From NCBI RefSeq assembly GCF_018866245.1, contig NZ_CP076458.1:2852001-2916000 (forward strand): a DNA stretch of 64,000 nucleotides, read 5' to 3'. Source of the stretch: Novisyntrophococcus fermenticellae. Its GTDB lineage: Bacteria; Bacillota; Clostridia; Lachnospirales; Lachnospiraceae. A program made the translations under genes and the position numbers. Below the pieces are notes generated by a model. It did not search any database. It saw nothing but the letters and a program-made list of their open reading frames with translations, and was not told the DNA's origin. The first letter of the stretch is position 1, and every line of letters starts with the position of its first letter. Below, in pieces: positions 1 to 10,717 of the stretch.

Positions 1-453
1 TAACTCTTCCAAACTCAGTCTCTTGGCCTCGGACTGCTTTCTGACGTGCGCCCCTTTGCTTTTTCCAAACGCAACAATCCCTACCAGGTTTTTTCCATCC
101 TTAACAAGCTGTGTTTTCTTTATCCGATCGCTTCCTATATAACAGGTCCCTATCCCGATGCTGCACATATACAGCACCATCTGCTCCATCATATATCCCA
201 TATTCATCAGGCTTCTTGGCGCCTCTTCCGAATAAAAAGCAAGATAATAGGGTGCTTTCACACTAAAAAAACTCAGAACCTTCTGTTGTCCTTTGCGGTT
301 GTCCAGTATAGCAATATCTGTGTCGATGTTCCCGAAAAGGCTGGTCAATTCCGTATAATGTGCCCGGATTTTATCTAAAGTCTGAGCATTCAGACCTTCC
401 ATATTGTAATTTCGCACCGATTTTCTTACAAAAATAGCCTCATATAAATTCAT
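1..453 (-). CDS. Nitroreductase-family protein (3' end outside window)
   Basis: An open frame of 151 codons runs from an ATG at 453 to the window edge with no stop, so the C-terminus is missing. The N-terminus reads MNLYEAIFVRKSVRNY, the usual start of FMN-dependent nitroreductase-like flavoproteins, in which the arginines of the RKSVRNY segment (residues 10-16) contact the FMN phosphate. Further on, a MNMGYMMEQM helix and a GIGTCYIG segment match the family's second half. A weak Shine-Dalgarno (AAGGGTG) precedes the ATG, and a good promoter lies upstream. Members reduce quinones, nitro compounds or other substrates with NAD(P)H; the substrate here cannot be read from the sequence. It is followed, against transcription, by an independent amidase gene. 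Confidence 0.75.
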   Translation of the reverse strand, partial: MNLYEAIFVRKSVRNYNMEGLNAQTLDKIRAHYTELTSLFGNIDTDIAILDNRKGQQKVLSFFSVKAPYYLAFYSEEAPRSLMNMGYMMEQMVLYMCSIGIGTCYIGSDRIKKTQLVKDGKNLVGIVAFGKSKGAHVRKQSEAKRLSLEEL

Positions 454-482
454 AGCATCACCCTTAAATGTTTCGTAACATT

Positions 483-510
483 ATTGTAACATAACTACTG
501 GCTTTTTCAA
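483..510 (-). promoter_or_regulatory. Sigma-A-type promoter of the nitroreductase gene
   Basis: On the minus strand TTGAAA (505-510) is followed after 16 bases by TACAAT (483-488), about 30 bases before the start codon. Seen directly; activity is inferred. Confidence 0.55.
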
Positions 511-608
511 GACTTCTCCCAAAATAATTTTATCTAAAGTTCCTATTGTATATTTGAAAAATCACAGCAGTTTGATGGATTGCCAAATAGTTCTTAACGC
601 TCCTCATT

Positions 609-1328
609 CTATGCATAGTATTCCCTGATTTCTTCCATCTTATTTCCAACATCTTCTTTAAACTGCTGCCATGCATCCTCATGTTCCACAAAATATTTGG
701 GGCATATCTTTCCCGTCACATCATAATGGCGGATTACATCATCAGGCTTCAAATCAAATTGCACACAGAGCCAGCCGGTCAGCTGAACCAGAGTGTTGTA
801 CGTACTTTCATTAAACTTTCCGGTTTCATCCGGATGGCAGGTTTCTATCGATAATGTATCCACATTTCTGGTATTAGACGCATAAGCCTCTTCACTGCTT
901 GGGATACATTGAATAACCTCCCCATCAAGCCCAACGACAAAATGGCTGCTGGCGGATGTTCCTGAACCATCTTTCAGGCTTTCGAAGTAATCGTGATTTG
1001 CCTGTGCACTCGTTCCGGCATTCCCTGTATAATGAATTACAATCCCTTTCACCTTTGATAATTTCAATTGAGGGCGGGAATATGGATTCGGTGTTAAAAG
1101 CTGTACATTAATAGCAGGAGCTCCTCTCCAGTCTACAGGGGACTCTGCCAATACCTGTTCATCTCCCCGGATTTCCTGCAAAGGATTTCTCCCCTTAATT
1201 ACTCTCACGCCGGCTCCGGCCAGGAAAATAATCCCAAGAAGCAGCAATACCCGATTCCGATAGACAACACGCCGGCGTTTCTTATAGGATTCAGACAGAC
1301 GCCTGTAAGATTTTCTCTTCTGTGCCAT
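609..1328 (-). CDS. Membrane-anchored N-acetylmuramoyl-L-alanine amidase (Amidase_2)
   Basis: A 239-residue protein that should cleave the amide bond between MurNAc and the stem peptide of peptidoglycan. Residues 1-25 are very basic (KKRRR), residues about 27-43 form one membrane segment, and the Amidase_2/PGRP-like zinc domain covers about 90-230. Probable zinc ligands are His99 (GIVIHYTGN), His201 (VIRHYD) and Cys209 (KICP), as in T7 lysozyme-type amidases. The frame extends upstream to 1418, but the ATG at 1328 has GGGGAG five bases before it and removes an unlikely leader. The topology suggests a domain outside the membrane, tethered by an N-terminal anchor. No spore-specific or phage signature is seen, so a role in wall turnover is only inferred. 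Confidence 0.85.
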   Translation of the reverse strand: MAQKRKSYRRLSESYKKRRRVVYRNRVLLLLGIIFLAGAGVRVIKGRNPLQEIRGDEQVLAESPVDWRGAPAINVQLLTPNPYSRPQLKLSKVKGIVIHYTGNAGTSAQANHDYFESLKDGSGTSASSHFVVGLDGEVIQCIPSSEEAYASNTRNVDTLSIETCHPDETGKFNESTYNTLVQLTGWLCVQFDLKPDDVIRHYDVTGKICPKYFVEHEDAWQQFKEDVGNKMEEIREYYA

Positions 1329-1362
1329 ATATACTCCCCTGTCATTTTTTTCTTTACCCTCT

Positions 1363-1389
1363 ATTGTATAATCATCTTGTGTACAAGAT
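1363..1389 (-). promoter_or_regulatory. Possible -10 box with adjacent dyad operator
   Basis: Upstream of the amidase gene a TACAAT hexamer (1363-1368, minus strand) sits beside a dyad ATCTTGT-GT-ACAAGAT (1374-1389). No convincing -35 box is placed correctly, so the dyad may be an activator or repressor site. Low certainty. Confidence 0.3.
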
Positions 1390-1402
1390 GTATCCAAAAT
1401 GT

Positions 1403-1466
1403 AAAAAATGCCATGCAATTATCCCAGCCTCCGCTACAAGCGCAGACATAGGTTTCTGCATGGCAC
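1403..1466 (-). terminator. Terminator downstream of guaB
   Basis: On the minus strand TGCCATGCA (1457-1465) pairs perfectly with TGCATGGCA (1409-1417) across a 39-base loop and is followed by a run of six T. It starts six bases after the guaB stop codon. Confidence 0.7.
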
Positions 1467-1470
1467 TCCT

Positions 1471-2946
<1,476 letters not shown>

Positions 2947-2966
2947 CTACATTTGTTTTGTTCCCA

Positions 2967-2995
2967 AGTGTAACAAAATTCCCATGCAATGTCAA
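2967..2995 (-). promoter_or_regulatory. Sigma-A promoter of guaB
   Basis: TTGACA (2990-2995) and TACACT (2967-2972) on the minus strand are separated by exactly 17 bases. The -35 box overlaps the stop codon of the preceding gene. Confidence 0.8.
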
Positions 2996-3495
2996 TCAGT
3001 AAATACCTTTCGCGGCATTCTGTTCCTGATATCCTTAATCATCACTTCGTCGGGCTCAAAGAGCAGTCTGTGCATCTCTTTATCACCCGGAACAATCACT
3101 GCATATACCTTTGCATTATCCATTCCGGAGGAATAATCTATTGTTTTAATATTGGGGTTATTGCGATAGGAGTCCAGTTGGTGGGAATTTAGCGGCGCCA
3201 TAATCTCCATCTTGCCAAGATCAAAGCTGGCTCCTTTTTTCCTCTTGGACTTGGAATATATTTTATCGATATCCAGTTCACCATTCACATATACATATTC
3301 ATATTCCACATTCAGTTTCGGGATGATAAGATAATCTGCAATTCCCAAGGCCAAAGCCACGACCAGGGCAATGGGGATGATGGTCAGACCCGCCACAGCC
3401 GCAAGCACAGTCAGAAAAATCAGCCCTACCTTAACAGCCATATCCTTTCCTGTAAACTTTTTCTCCACCATTACTTCGGTATACAAGTCACTCAT
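2992..3495 (-). CDS. Small membrane protein of unknown function (DUF6106-like)
   Basis: A 167-residue protein with two closely spaced hydrophobic stretches at about residues 20-50 and a soluble C-terminal domain of about 115 residues. The wording resembles the family annotated DUF6106 in Lachnospiraceae; that is recall, not a search. The start ATG at 3495 overlaps the TGA of the preceding gene (TGATG) and has AGGAGG seven bases upstream; a GTG three bases earlier is possible. It is almost certainly translationally coupled to the upstream membrane protein, so the two may work together. No catalytic motif is visible and I do not assign a function. Confidence 0.75.
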   Translation of the reverse strand: MSDLYTEVMVEKKFTGKDMAVKVGLIFLTVLAAVAGLTIIPIALVVALALGIADYLIIPKLNVEYEYVYVNGELDIDKIYSKSKRKKGASFDLGKMEIMAPLNSHQLDSYRNNPNIKTIDYSSGMDNAKVYAVIVPGDKEMHRLLFEPDEVMIKDIRNRMPRKVFTD

Positions 3496-4193
3496 CACTT
3501 TTCCTCCTCAACTGCTGTTATAAATTCCTTTATCTTTTCCTGGTGGCCGGTATTCGCAATTACCGCCAGATACACCGGCTCATACTCTACCCACTTATGA
3601 TTCTGCAGCCAGTCAGTATCCGTAATATCCAGCCTGTACGTATCTCCCGAAATGCCATACCTGCTGCACTCTTCCTCTGTAAATAAAGTGGACAGATCCA
3701 GAAACATATCCTGCTTCTTATAGTGTTCGTAAAATTCCGGGCTCGTAATCAGTATATCCATGTCTTTTGCCGCAACAACAGTAGTGAACTTCATCACCAT
3801 ATTATAATCTGCCGTTTCAACATCCTTCCCCATCACGAATGAGGAATCAAATACTACCTTCTCATACTTATCCCCCGTCCCAAACCGGCTTAGCAGTTCC
3901 TCCTGCACACGCTCGGAATCCGACTGCATCGAAGCATTAATCACGCTCACATTCAAGATCGTGTAATATTTTGAATTCTCAACCAGCTGGCAGATAATCA
4001 CAACAGCGGCAATTATTCCAACAACCGCCGCCATGTGCGGTTTATAATAAGTCCAGATGTACGCAAGCTTGCCGGTAAGACTCATCTCCGAAAGTTTTTG
4101 TTTCTCCAGCTCTCTCTTCTCTCTTCTTGTCATATCAGATTCATAGCGGTGAAATTTTATGGGTTCCTTTTCATTCGTCTTTCTGCTTCTCAT
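3495..4193 (-). CDS. Single-pass membrane protein of unknown function
   Basis: A 232-residue protein. A charged N-terminal part of about 50 residues (rich in RREKRELEKQK) is followed by one hydrophobic segment at about 55-72 (AAVVGIIAAVVIICQL) and a C-terminal domain of about 160 residues that would lie outside the membrane. That part contains the patterns DILITSPEFYEHY and FLDLSTLFTEEE, slightly reminiscent of extracellular binding-protein folds, but this is too weak to name. It overlaps the next gene by its stop codon, forming a two-gene operon between groESL and guaB. Function unknown; conserved synteny could be tested in other Lachnospiraceae. Confidence 0.7.
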   Translation of the reverse strand: MRSRKTNEKEPIKFHRYESDMTRREKRELEKQKLSEMSLTGKLAYIWTYYKPHMAAVVGIIAAVVIICQLVENSKYYTILNVSVINASMQSDSERVQEELLSRFGTGDKYEKVVFDSSFVMGKDVETADYNMVMKFTTVVAAKDMDILITSPEFYEHYKKQDMFLDLSTLFTEEECSRYGISGDTYRLDITDTDWLQNHKWVEYEPVYLAVIANTGHQEKIKEFITAVEEEK

Positions 4194-4239
4194 ACGGATT
4201 CCTCATACGTCGTAGATTTTATAATTTATATAGTATCAT

Positions 4240-4280
4240 AAATAGGAGCCAGCGTCTATGCGCATAGCTCCTATTTTTCT
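4240..4280 (-). terminator. Terminator downstream of groL
   Basis: AAATAGGAGC (4240-4249) pairs with GCTCCTATTT (4267-4276). The hairpin lies just after the groL stop and is flanked by T-rich sequence in both directions, so it may work both ways. Confidence 0.65.
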
Positions 4281-4301
4281 AAAGTTCTCTATTCTAGCAG
4301 A

Positions 4302-5960
<1,659 letters not shown>

Positions 5961-6233
5961 TTATTCAACAACTGCAAGAATATCTTCCTGTTTTACGATG
6001 ATGTATTCTTCCTCATCCAGCTTTACTTCCGTACCTGCATACTTGGAATAAATAACCTGATTTCCAGTCTCTACTTCCATCTTCACTTTTTCGGTTCCGG
6101 GTCCAACTGCAACCACCTCTGCCTGCTGAGGTTTTTCCTGTGCCTGGCCTGGAAGAACGATACCTGATTTTGTGGTTTCCTCTGCTTTTAACTGTTTTAA
6201 TACTACTCTGTCACCCAATGGTACTAACTTCAT
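5961..6233 (-). CDS. groS: Co-chaperonin GroES (10 kDa)
   Basis: A 90-residue lid protein that caps the GroEL ring. The sequence starts MKLVPLGDRVVLKQL and contains the mobile-loop region ETTKSGIVLPG (about residues 18-28) that contacts GroEL, followed by the usual beta-barrel strands ending EEEYIIVKQEDILAVVE. The Shine-Dalgarno is AAGGAGG. First gene of the groS-groL operon, with CIRCE in its leader. Confidence 0.99.
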   Translation of the reverse strand: MKLVPLGDRVVLKQLKAEETTKSGIVLPGQAQEKPQQAEVVAVGPGTEKVKMEVETGNQVIYSKYAGTEVKLDEEEYIIVKQEDILAVVE

Positions 6234-6264
6234 TCTATATTACCTCCTTAATGTTTGTTTCTTA

Positions 6265-6291
6265 TTAGCACTCGTTAGCTTCGAGTGCTAC
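6265..6291 (-). promoter_or_regulatory. CIRCE operator of groESL (HrcA site)
   Basis: TTAGCACTC (6265-6273), nine bases, then GAGTGCTAC (6283-6291). This matches the CIRCE consensus TTAGCACTC-N9-GAGTGCTAA at 17 of 18 arm positions. It lies between the promoter and the groS ribosome-binding site, where HrcA would block transcription. HrcA is encoded at 28771-29820. Confidence 0.95.
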
Positions 6292-6303
6292 TCGGTGATT
6301 CTT

Positions 6304-6332
6304 ATATTAGTGATTATCACCAGAATTCGCAA
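6304..6332 (-). promoter_or_regulatory. Sigma-A promoter of groESL
   Basis: On the minus strand TTGCGA (6327-6332), 17 bases, TAATAT (6304-6309), just upstream of CIRCE. Confidence 0.65.
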
Positions 6333-6450
6333 CTACATTCATTTCGATTTTTTAGGAATAATTCTGATATTTTCTATATTATACTCATTCTTACTCCTGT
6401 TATCTCACTTTTATATTTTTTTGATATTTTATATTCTGTTTATATTTGCA

Positions 6451-6500
6451 AAGCAGGGCAATACACAGTTACAGTTATCTGCACTGTGCTGCCCCGCTTA
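6451..6500 (-). terminator. Possible terminator after codY
   Basis: An imperfect dyad (GGGCA-GCACAGT with ACTGTGT-ATTGCCC) lies just after the codY stop on the minus strand. The following sequence is only modestly T-rich, so the call is tentative. Confidence 0.4.
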
Positions 6501-6503
6501 TTA

Positions 6504-7301
6504 TCATTTATCATGGCTTTTTAAGTTCTTTTTATCTTTAATTTCTTCTAACTCGTCGAAAATATAGTCGTTTAATACCTTGATATAGGTTCCCTTCATC
6601 CCACTGGATCTGGATTCAATCACACCGGCACTTTCAAATTTGCGCAGCGCATTGACAATTACAGATCTTGTGATACCGACGCGGTCCGCAATTTTACTTG
6701 CAACCAAAATTCCCTCATCGCCATCCAGTTCATTAAAAATATGAATGATTGCTTCCAATTCGGAAAAGGATAATGTGCTGAATGCAGATTTCACCACCTG
6801 AACTTTCCGGTTCTCCTCAACATTTTCTTCGTTGACGGAACGCATCATTTCCAATCCTACCACAGTAGTGCCATACTCGCTCACAATAATATCATCAATA
6901 TCATAACTGGGTTTACACCGGTACATGAAAACTGTGCCAAGACGTTCCCCTGCAATATCAATTGGTGTTATAATTGCAGTATATTGTTTGAAATATTCGC
7001 CCTCAAATCCAAGAGTCTCAAGATTGACGTTCTCTTTTGTAGACAATACACTTAAAAAGCGGTCATTCAGAAGTATATCCACATAGCCGCCCACTTTGTC
7101 AACAATCAATTCTGTAATTTCCTGTACGCCATCACACAGACCGACCCCCAGAACTTTTCCTTTCTTACTGATTACCAGAATGTTGGAATCCAGCGTTTCA
7201 CTTAAGACTTTACAGATATCACTGAATACCACTTTCGTAGTGTTATTATTGTGAAGCAGTTTATTTATCTTTCTGGTCTTATCTAATAATTGTACGCTCA
7301 T
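6504..7301 (-). CDS. codY: GTP-sensing global repressor CodY
   Basis: A cytoplasmic DNA-binding protein that, in the family, senses GTP and branched-chain amino acids and represses nutrient-stress genes. The 265-residue protein has the N-terminal GAF ligand domain (about 1-155) and a C-terminal winged helix. The recognition-helix region ASKIADRVGITRSVIVNALR is nearly identical to the known CodY motif and is followed by KFESAGVIESRS. I start it at the ATG at 7301, which gives the standard MSVQLLDKTRKIN; GGGAG lies about ten bases upstream. It sits in the conserved order comM-dprA-topA-codY but has its own promoter, with a probable CodY box just upstream that suggests autoregulation. Confidence 0.98.
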   Translation of the reverse strand: MSVQLLDKTRKINKLLHNNNTTKVVFSDICKVLSETLDSNILVISKKGKVLGVGLCDGVQEITELIVDKVGGYVDILLNDRFLSVLSTKENVNLETLGFEGEYFKQYTAIITPIDIAGERLGTVFMYRCKPSYDIDDIIVSEYGTTVVGLEMMRSVNEENVEENRKVQVVKSAFSTLSFSELEAIIHIFNELDGDEGILVASKIADRVGITRSVIVNALRKFESAGVIESRSSGMKGTYIKVLNDYIFDELEEIKDKKNLKSHDK

Positions 7302-7375
7302 CTTACACACGCTCCCTTCTGCATGATTGATTTAAATTTAAAACTGTATCACATCTACAATTTTAAGCCGTTTAT

Positions 7376-7404
7376 ATTGTAGCATGGAATTCCGACGTAG
7401 GCAA
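7376..7404 (-). promoter_or_regulatory. Sigma-A promoter of codY
   Basis: TTGCCT (7399-7404) and TACAAT (7376-7381) on the minus strand, 17 bases apart, about 75 bases before the codY start. Confidence 0.6.
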
Positions 7405-7406
7405 TA

Positions 7407-7421
7407 TATTTTCTGACAATT
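7407..7421 (-). promoter_or_regulatory. Probable CodY box upstream of codY
   Basis: The minus-strand 15-mer AATTGTCAGAAAATA matches the CodY consensus AATTTTCWGAAAATT at 13 of 15 positions. It lies two bases upstream of the codY -35 box, a position compatible with autorepression. The consensus is established knowledge; binding here is inferred. Confidence 0.6.
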
Positions 7422-7440
7422 TGATGAGTTATTATTACCT

Positions 7441-7475
7441 TTCAGCCATAGGGGCAATTTCACTGCGCTGCATCT
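7441..7475. repeat. Degenerate fragment of the dispersed palindromic repeat
   Basis: TTCAGCCAT (7441-7449) matches the left end of the repeat at 29962. ATTTCACTGCGCTGCATCT (7457-7475) is an exact 19-base reverse-complement match to 30062-30080. The two pieces are brought together here with the middle of the element missing. Confidence 0.6.
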
Positions 7476-7493
7476 ATATAAAGTGAAATAATT

Positions 7494-7553
7494 CAAAAAA
7501 ATAGTTACAGTTTAGTCATGACTTTATTTATCATAATTACCAAACTGTAACTA
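7494..7553 (-). terminator. Terminator downstream of topA
   Basis: TAGTTACAGTTT (7502-7513) pairs perfectly with AAACTGTAACTA (7542-7553). On the minus strand the stem is followed by TTTTTTT. The loop is long (28 bases). The stem sequence itself resembles the ends of the dispersed repeat family. Confidence 0.65.
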
Positions 7554-7572
7554 AAGGTGTTTCTTTCGGGTT

Positions 7573-9648
7573 CTATTCTTCTATCTTCAATTTCTGTGCG
7601 ACATAACCACATTGATTATTTGCGCACAAAAGCTTATTCCCCTTCTCCAACATGTATCCGCCGCACTGAGGGCATTTTTCACCGGACGGCTTCTGCCATG
7701 TCATAAAATCACAGTCAGGATTATGTTCACAACCATAATACCTTCTGCCCTTTTTTGTCTTTTTCAGGATAATCTCTCCTCCACATTTTGGGCAGCTGAC
7801 ACCTATTTTTTCAAGATATGGTTTTGTATTCTTACAGTCAGGAAATCCGGGGCAGGCCAGAAACCTTCCATGCGGTCCATATTTAATCACCATATTCCGT
7901 CCACATACCTCACAGATTTCATCGGTAACCTCATCGGCAATCTCTACCTGTTCCAGTTCTTCTTCCGCACGCTCCACAGATTCCTTCAGATCCGGCCAGA
8001 AATTTCTCACAACAGTCTTCCACTGCACACTGCCATCACCTACCTTATCCAGAAGTGCCTCCATATTAGCTGTAAAGTTTACATCTACTATGGTCGGAAA
8101 AGCCTGCTTCATCATCTTATTAACCACTTCGCCCAATTCTGTCATGTACAGATTCTTGTTTTCTTTCGCCACATACCGGCGTGCAAGTATCGTGGTAATT
8201 GTCGGAGCATAAGTACTTGGCCGGCCAATTCCCAGTTCTTCCAGAGTCTTAACCAGCGATGCCTCCGTATAATGTGCAGGGGGCTGTGTAAAGTGCTGCT
8301 CCGGCTGAAGCTGCTCCAGTTTCAGCTGTGTGTTCTTATCTAACGCACGTACTAAAGTATTGCTTTCTTTCTTCTCGTCATCTTCCTGTATATAGACGGA
8401 CATGAATCCATCAAACTTCACTCTGGATGCCGATACAGTAAACAGATAGTCATTTCCCTTAATTTTCACAGATGTTGTTTCATATATTGCAGACTGCATC
8501 CGGCTGGCAGTAAACCGCTTCCAGATCAGCTGATACAGACGGAATTGATCTCTGGAAAGGGAGTCTTTCATCGCTGCCGGCGTTCTTGTGATATCTGAGG
8601 GACGGATTGCCTCATGAGCATCCTGGGCTTTCTTATTCTTATTTTCTGTATGCTCCGCTTTTGCCGTATATTCTTCTCCGTATTCAGCAGCGATATATTC
8701 CCGGGCCGCTGTGCTGGCCTCTACTGAAATACGTGTAGAATCCGTACGCAGATAGGTAATAAGTCCTACCGTACCATTTCCCTTAATGTCCACGCCTTCA
8801 TATAATTGTTGAGCAAGACGCATGGTTTTGGATGTAGCGAAGTTTAGTACCTTAGCAGCCTCCTGCTGCAGGGTGCTTGTAGTAAAGGGAAGCGGTGCCT
8901 TTTTGGTGCGCTCACCCTTCTTCACTTCTGTGACTTCAAACTGCGCACCTTTTAATTCATCCAGAATCCGGTTCATCTCTTCCTTTGAATTAATATTGAT
9001 TTTTTTATCTTTTCCGTAAAAATGAGCGACTAACGGTTTTTTCTCACCCGGTATCTGAAACGATGCATCCAGCGACCAGTACTCCTGCGGAATAAACGCA
9101 TTGATTTCCTCTTCCCTGTCACCTATAATCCGAAGCGCAACCGATTGAACACGCCCCGCGCTTAATCCTCGTTTGATTTTTTTCCAGAGCAGCGGACTGA
9201 TCTCATATCCAACCATACGATCCAGGCACCTGCGCGCCTGCTGCTCATCCACCAGATTCATATCAATTTCTCTGGCTTCCTTAAGAGACGCCTTTACAGC
9301 GGTTTTTGTTATCTCATTAAAAGTTATACGCTGCATCTTCTTGTCTTCCAGCTTTAACGCCTTGGACAGATGCCATGAAATTGCCTCTCCTTCGCGATCA
9401 GGGTCAGTTGCGAGATAAATTTTGTCTGCCTTCTTCACAGATTTACGCAAACCTGCCAAAAGCTCTCCTTTACCACGAATTGTTATATATTTTGGCTCAA
9501 AGTCATGTTCTATGTCAATACCCAGCTGACTCTTTGGAAGATCCCGAACATGTCCATTTGATGCTGCTACTTCATAATTGGCCCCGAGGAATTTTTTCAC
9601 CGTCTTCACTTTCGCCGGTGATTCCACGATAACAAGATACTTTGCCAC
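7573..9648 (-). CDS. topA: DNA topoisomerase I (type IA)
   Basis: Relaxes negative supercoils by single-strand passage. The 691-residue protein starts MAKYLVIVESPAKVKT (Toprim, catalytic Glu9), has the acidic TDPDREGE motif at 81-88 and the active-site tyrosine in TYLRTDS (Tyr299). The C-terminal tail carries three C4 zinc ribbons, beginning CEVCGRN, CPKCGGE and CPQCGGY, as in E. coli-type TopA. The start is GTG at 9648, with AGGAGG seven bases upstream, rather than the frame's more distal GTG at 9666, which lies upstream of that Shine-Dalgarno. Transcribed from its own promoter at 9737-9765; a terminator follows. Confidence 0.98.
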   Translation of the reverse strand: MAKYLVIVESPAKVKTVKKFLGANYEVAASNGHVRDLPKSQLGIDIEHDFEPKYITIRGKGELLAGLRKSVKKADKIYLATDPDREGEAISWHLSKALKLEDKKMQRITFNEITKTAVKASLKEAREIDMNLVDEQQARRCLDRMVGYEISPLLWKKIKRGLSAGRVQSVALRIIGDREEEINAFIPQEYWSLDASFQIPGEKKPLVAHFYGKDKKININSKEEMNRILDELKGAQFEVTEVKKGERTKKAPLPFTTSTLQQEAAKVLNFATSKTMRLAQQLYEGVDIKGNGTVGLITYLRTDSTRISVEASTAAREYIAAEYGEEYTAKAEHTENKNKKAQDAHEAIRPSDITRTPAAMKDSLSRDQFRLYQLIWKRFTASRMQSAIYETTSVKIKGNDYLFTVSASRVKFDGFMSVYIQEDDEKKESNTLVRALDKNTQLKLEQLQPEQHFTQPPAHYTEASLVKTLEELGIGRPSTYAPTITTILARRYVAKENKNLYMTELGEVVNKMMKQAFPTIVDVNFTANMEALLDKVGDGSVQWKTVVRNFWPDLKESVERAEEELEQVEIADEVTDEICEVCGRNMVIKYGPHGRFLACPGFPDCKNTKPYLEKIGVSCPKCGGEIILKKTKKGRRYYGCEHNPDCDFMTWQKPSGEKCPQCGGYMLEKGNKLLCANNQCGYVAQKLKIEE

Positions 9649-9675
9649 CCTATTGCCTCCTAACACTAAATTGAA

Positions 9676-9725
9676 GTTACGGCACAGCCGTTAGCTGATT
9701 ACATTGTTCTGGGCTGAACCGTAAC
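9676..9725. repeat. Short copy of the dispersed palindromic repeat in the topA leader
   Basis: GTTACGGCACAGCC (9676-9689) and GGCTGAACCGTAAC (9712-9725) form a 12-of-14 inverted repeat. The right end GGCTGAAC is shared with the element at 30088. It lies between the topA promoter and start codon, so it would form a hairpin in the mRNA leader. Confidence 0.55.
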
Positions 9726-9736
9726 AAATTGAGACC

Positions 9737-9765
9737 ACTATACACCAAATTATTTTTTCTTGCAA
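9737..9765 (-). promoter_or_regulatory. Sigma-A promoter of topA
   Basis: TTGCAA (9760-9765), 17 bases, TATAGT (9737-9742) on the minus strand. Confidence 0.7.
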
Positions 9766-9817
9766 GTTCTTTTTCCTGACCCGGAGCGCCAAAATCTAAA
9801 AATCATACGCTGTTTTC

Positions 9818-10717
9818 TTAGTATTGTCCAAATTTCCGCCAATAATTTCTGTATGATTCTTCCACAAAACCTTTTGCCTGTAAAGTCAGCAAAATCTTTG
9901 ATAAAACAGGCATTGAGTACTCCGTTATATCTGCAAGTTCACCCAAGCTCTTTGGTAAAATATCCAGTTGTTGATAAACACATTGCTCCTCTTTCGAAAA
10001 ATTTTTGATTTTGTATTTAATTTTATGATTTGGAGTACTTGTAATTCCCAATTCTTCCAAAATACATTCCGGCTGATACGCTAATCCCGCTCCCTGGTAG
10101 AGCAGATAATTACACCCTCTGCTCAAAGCATCTCCAACTCTTCCCGGTATGGCAAATACAAGTTTTCCTTGTTCCAGTGCATAGTCAGCGGTAATCAGGG
10201 ATCCACTGCGTTCTCTGGCTTCCACTACCAGCACCGCGTCTGCCAGGCCGCTTATAATACGATTTCTGACAGGAAAATGCCAGGCCTCCGGCGCAGAACC
10301 CGGCGGGAATTCTGACAAAACTCCACCCTCCCGGGCAAGCATCTTCCTATAGAGCGGATAATTCTCTTTTGGATAACAAATGTCCACACCACATCCAAGT
10401 ACTGCAAATGTCTTTCCTCCTCCGGCTAATGCTCCTTCATGTGCACCTGTATCTATTCCATAGGCAAGCCCGCTGATAATCTGAACCCCACATTCAGCCA
10501 GAATTCTTGCGTATTCAAATGCTAATTGTCTCCCATAAGAGGAACATGCTCTGGCGCCTGCAATCGCAACCACAGGCTCGTCTTCTGCCGGGAGTTTTCC
10601 TTTTACATAAATTCCTTCCGGCATTCTGGGCAGTAATTTCAGACGGCCTGGATATTTGCTCTCTTCCCTTCCATAATATTCATACCTTTCCTCTCTCATA
10701 CCTCTAATCCTTTCCAT
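9818..10717 (-). CDS. dprA: DNA-processing protein DprA
   Basis: DprA protects incoming single-stranded DNA and loads RecA during natural transformation. The 299-residue protein has the Rossmann-like core: VAIAGARACSSYG, GIDTGAHEGAL, VLGCGVDICYP and the conserved RNRIISGLADAVLVVEA region, then a C-terminal winged-helix part (about 235-295). It is shorter than typical DprA (about 360 residues) because the N-terminal SAM-like domain is nearly absent. The ATG at 10717 overlaps the comM stop by one base, so the two are co-translated; a GTG three bases upstream is an alternative. With comM it forms a competence-type pair, though no uptake genes are in view. Confidence 0.93.
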   Translation of the reverse strand: MERIRGMREERYEYYGREESKYPGRLKLLPRMPEGIYVKGKLPAEDEPVVAIAGARACSSYGRQLAFEYARILAECGVQIISGLAYGIDTGAHEGALAGGGKTFAVLGCGVDICYPKENYPLYRKMLAREGGVLSEFPPGSAPEAWHFPVRNRIISGLADAVLVVEARERSGSLITADYALEQGKLVFAIPGRVGDALSRGCNYLLYQGAGLAYQPECILEELGITSTPNHKIKYKIKNFSKEEQCVYQQLDILPKSLGELADITEYSMPVLSKILLTLQAKGFVEESYRNYWRKFGQY

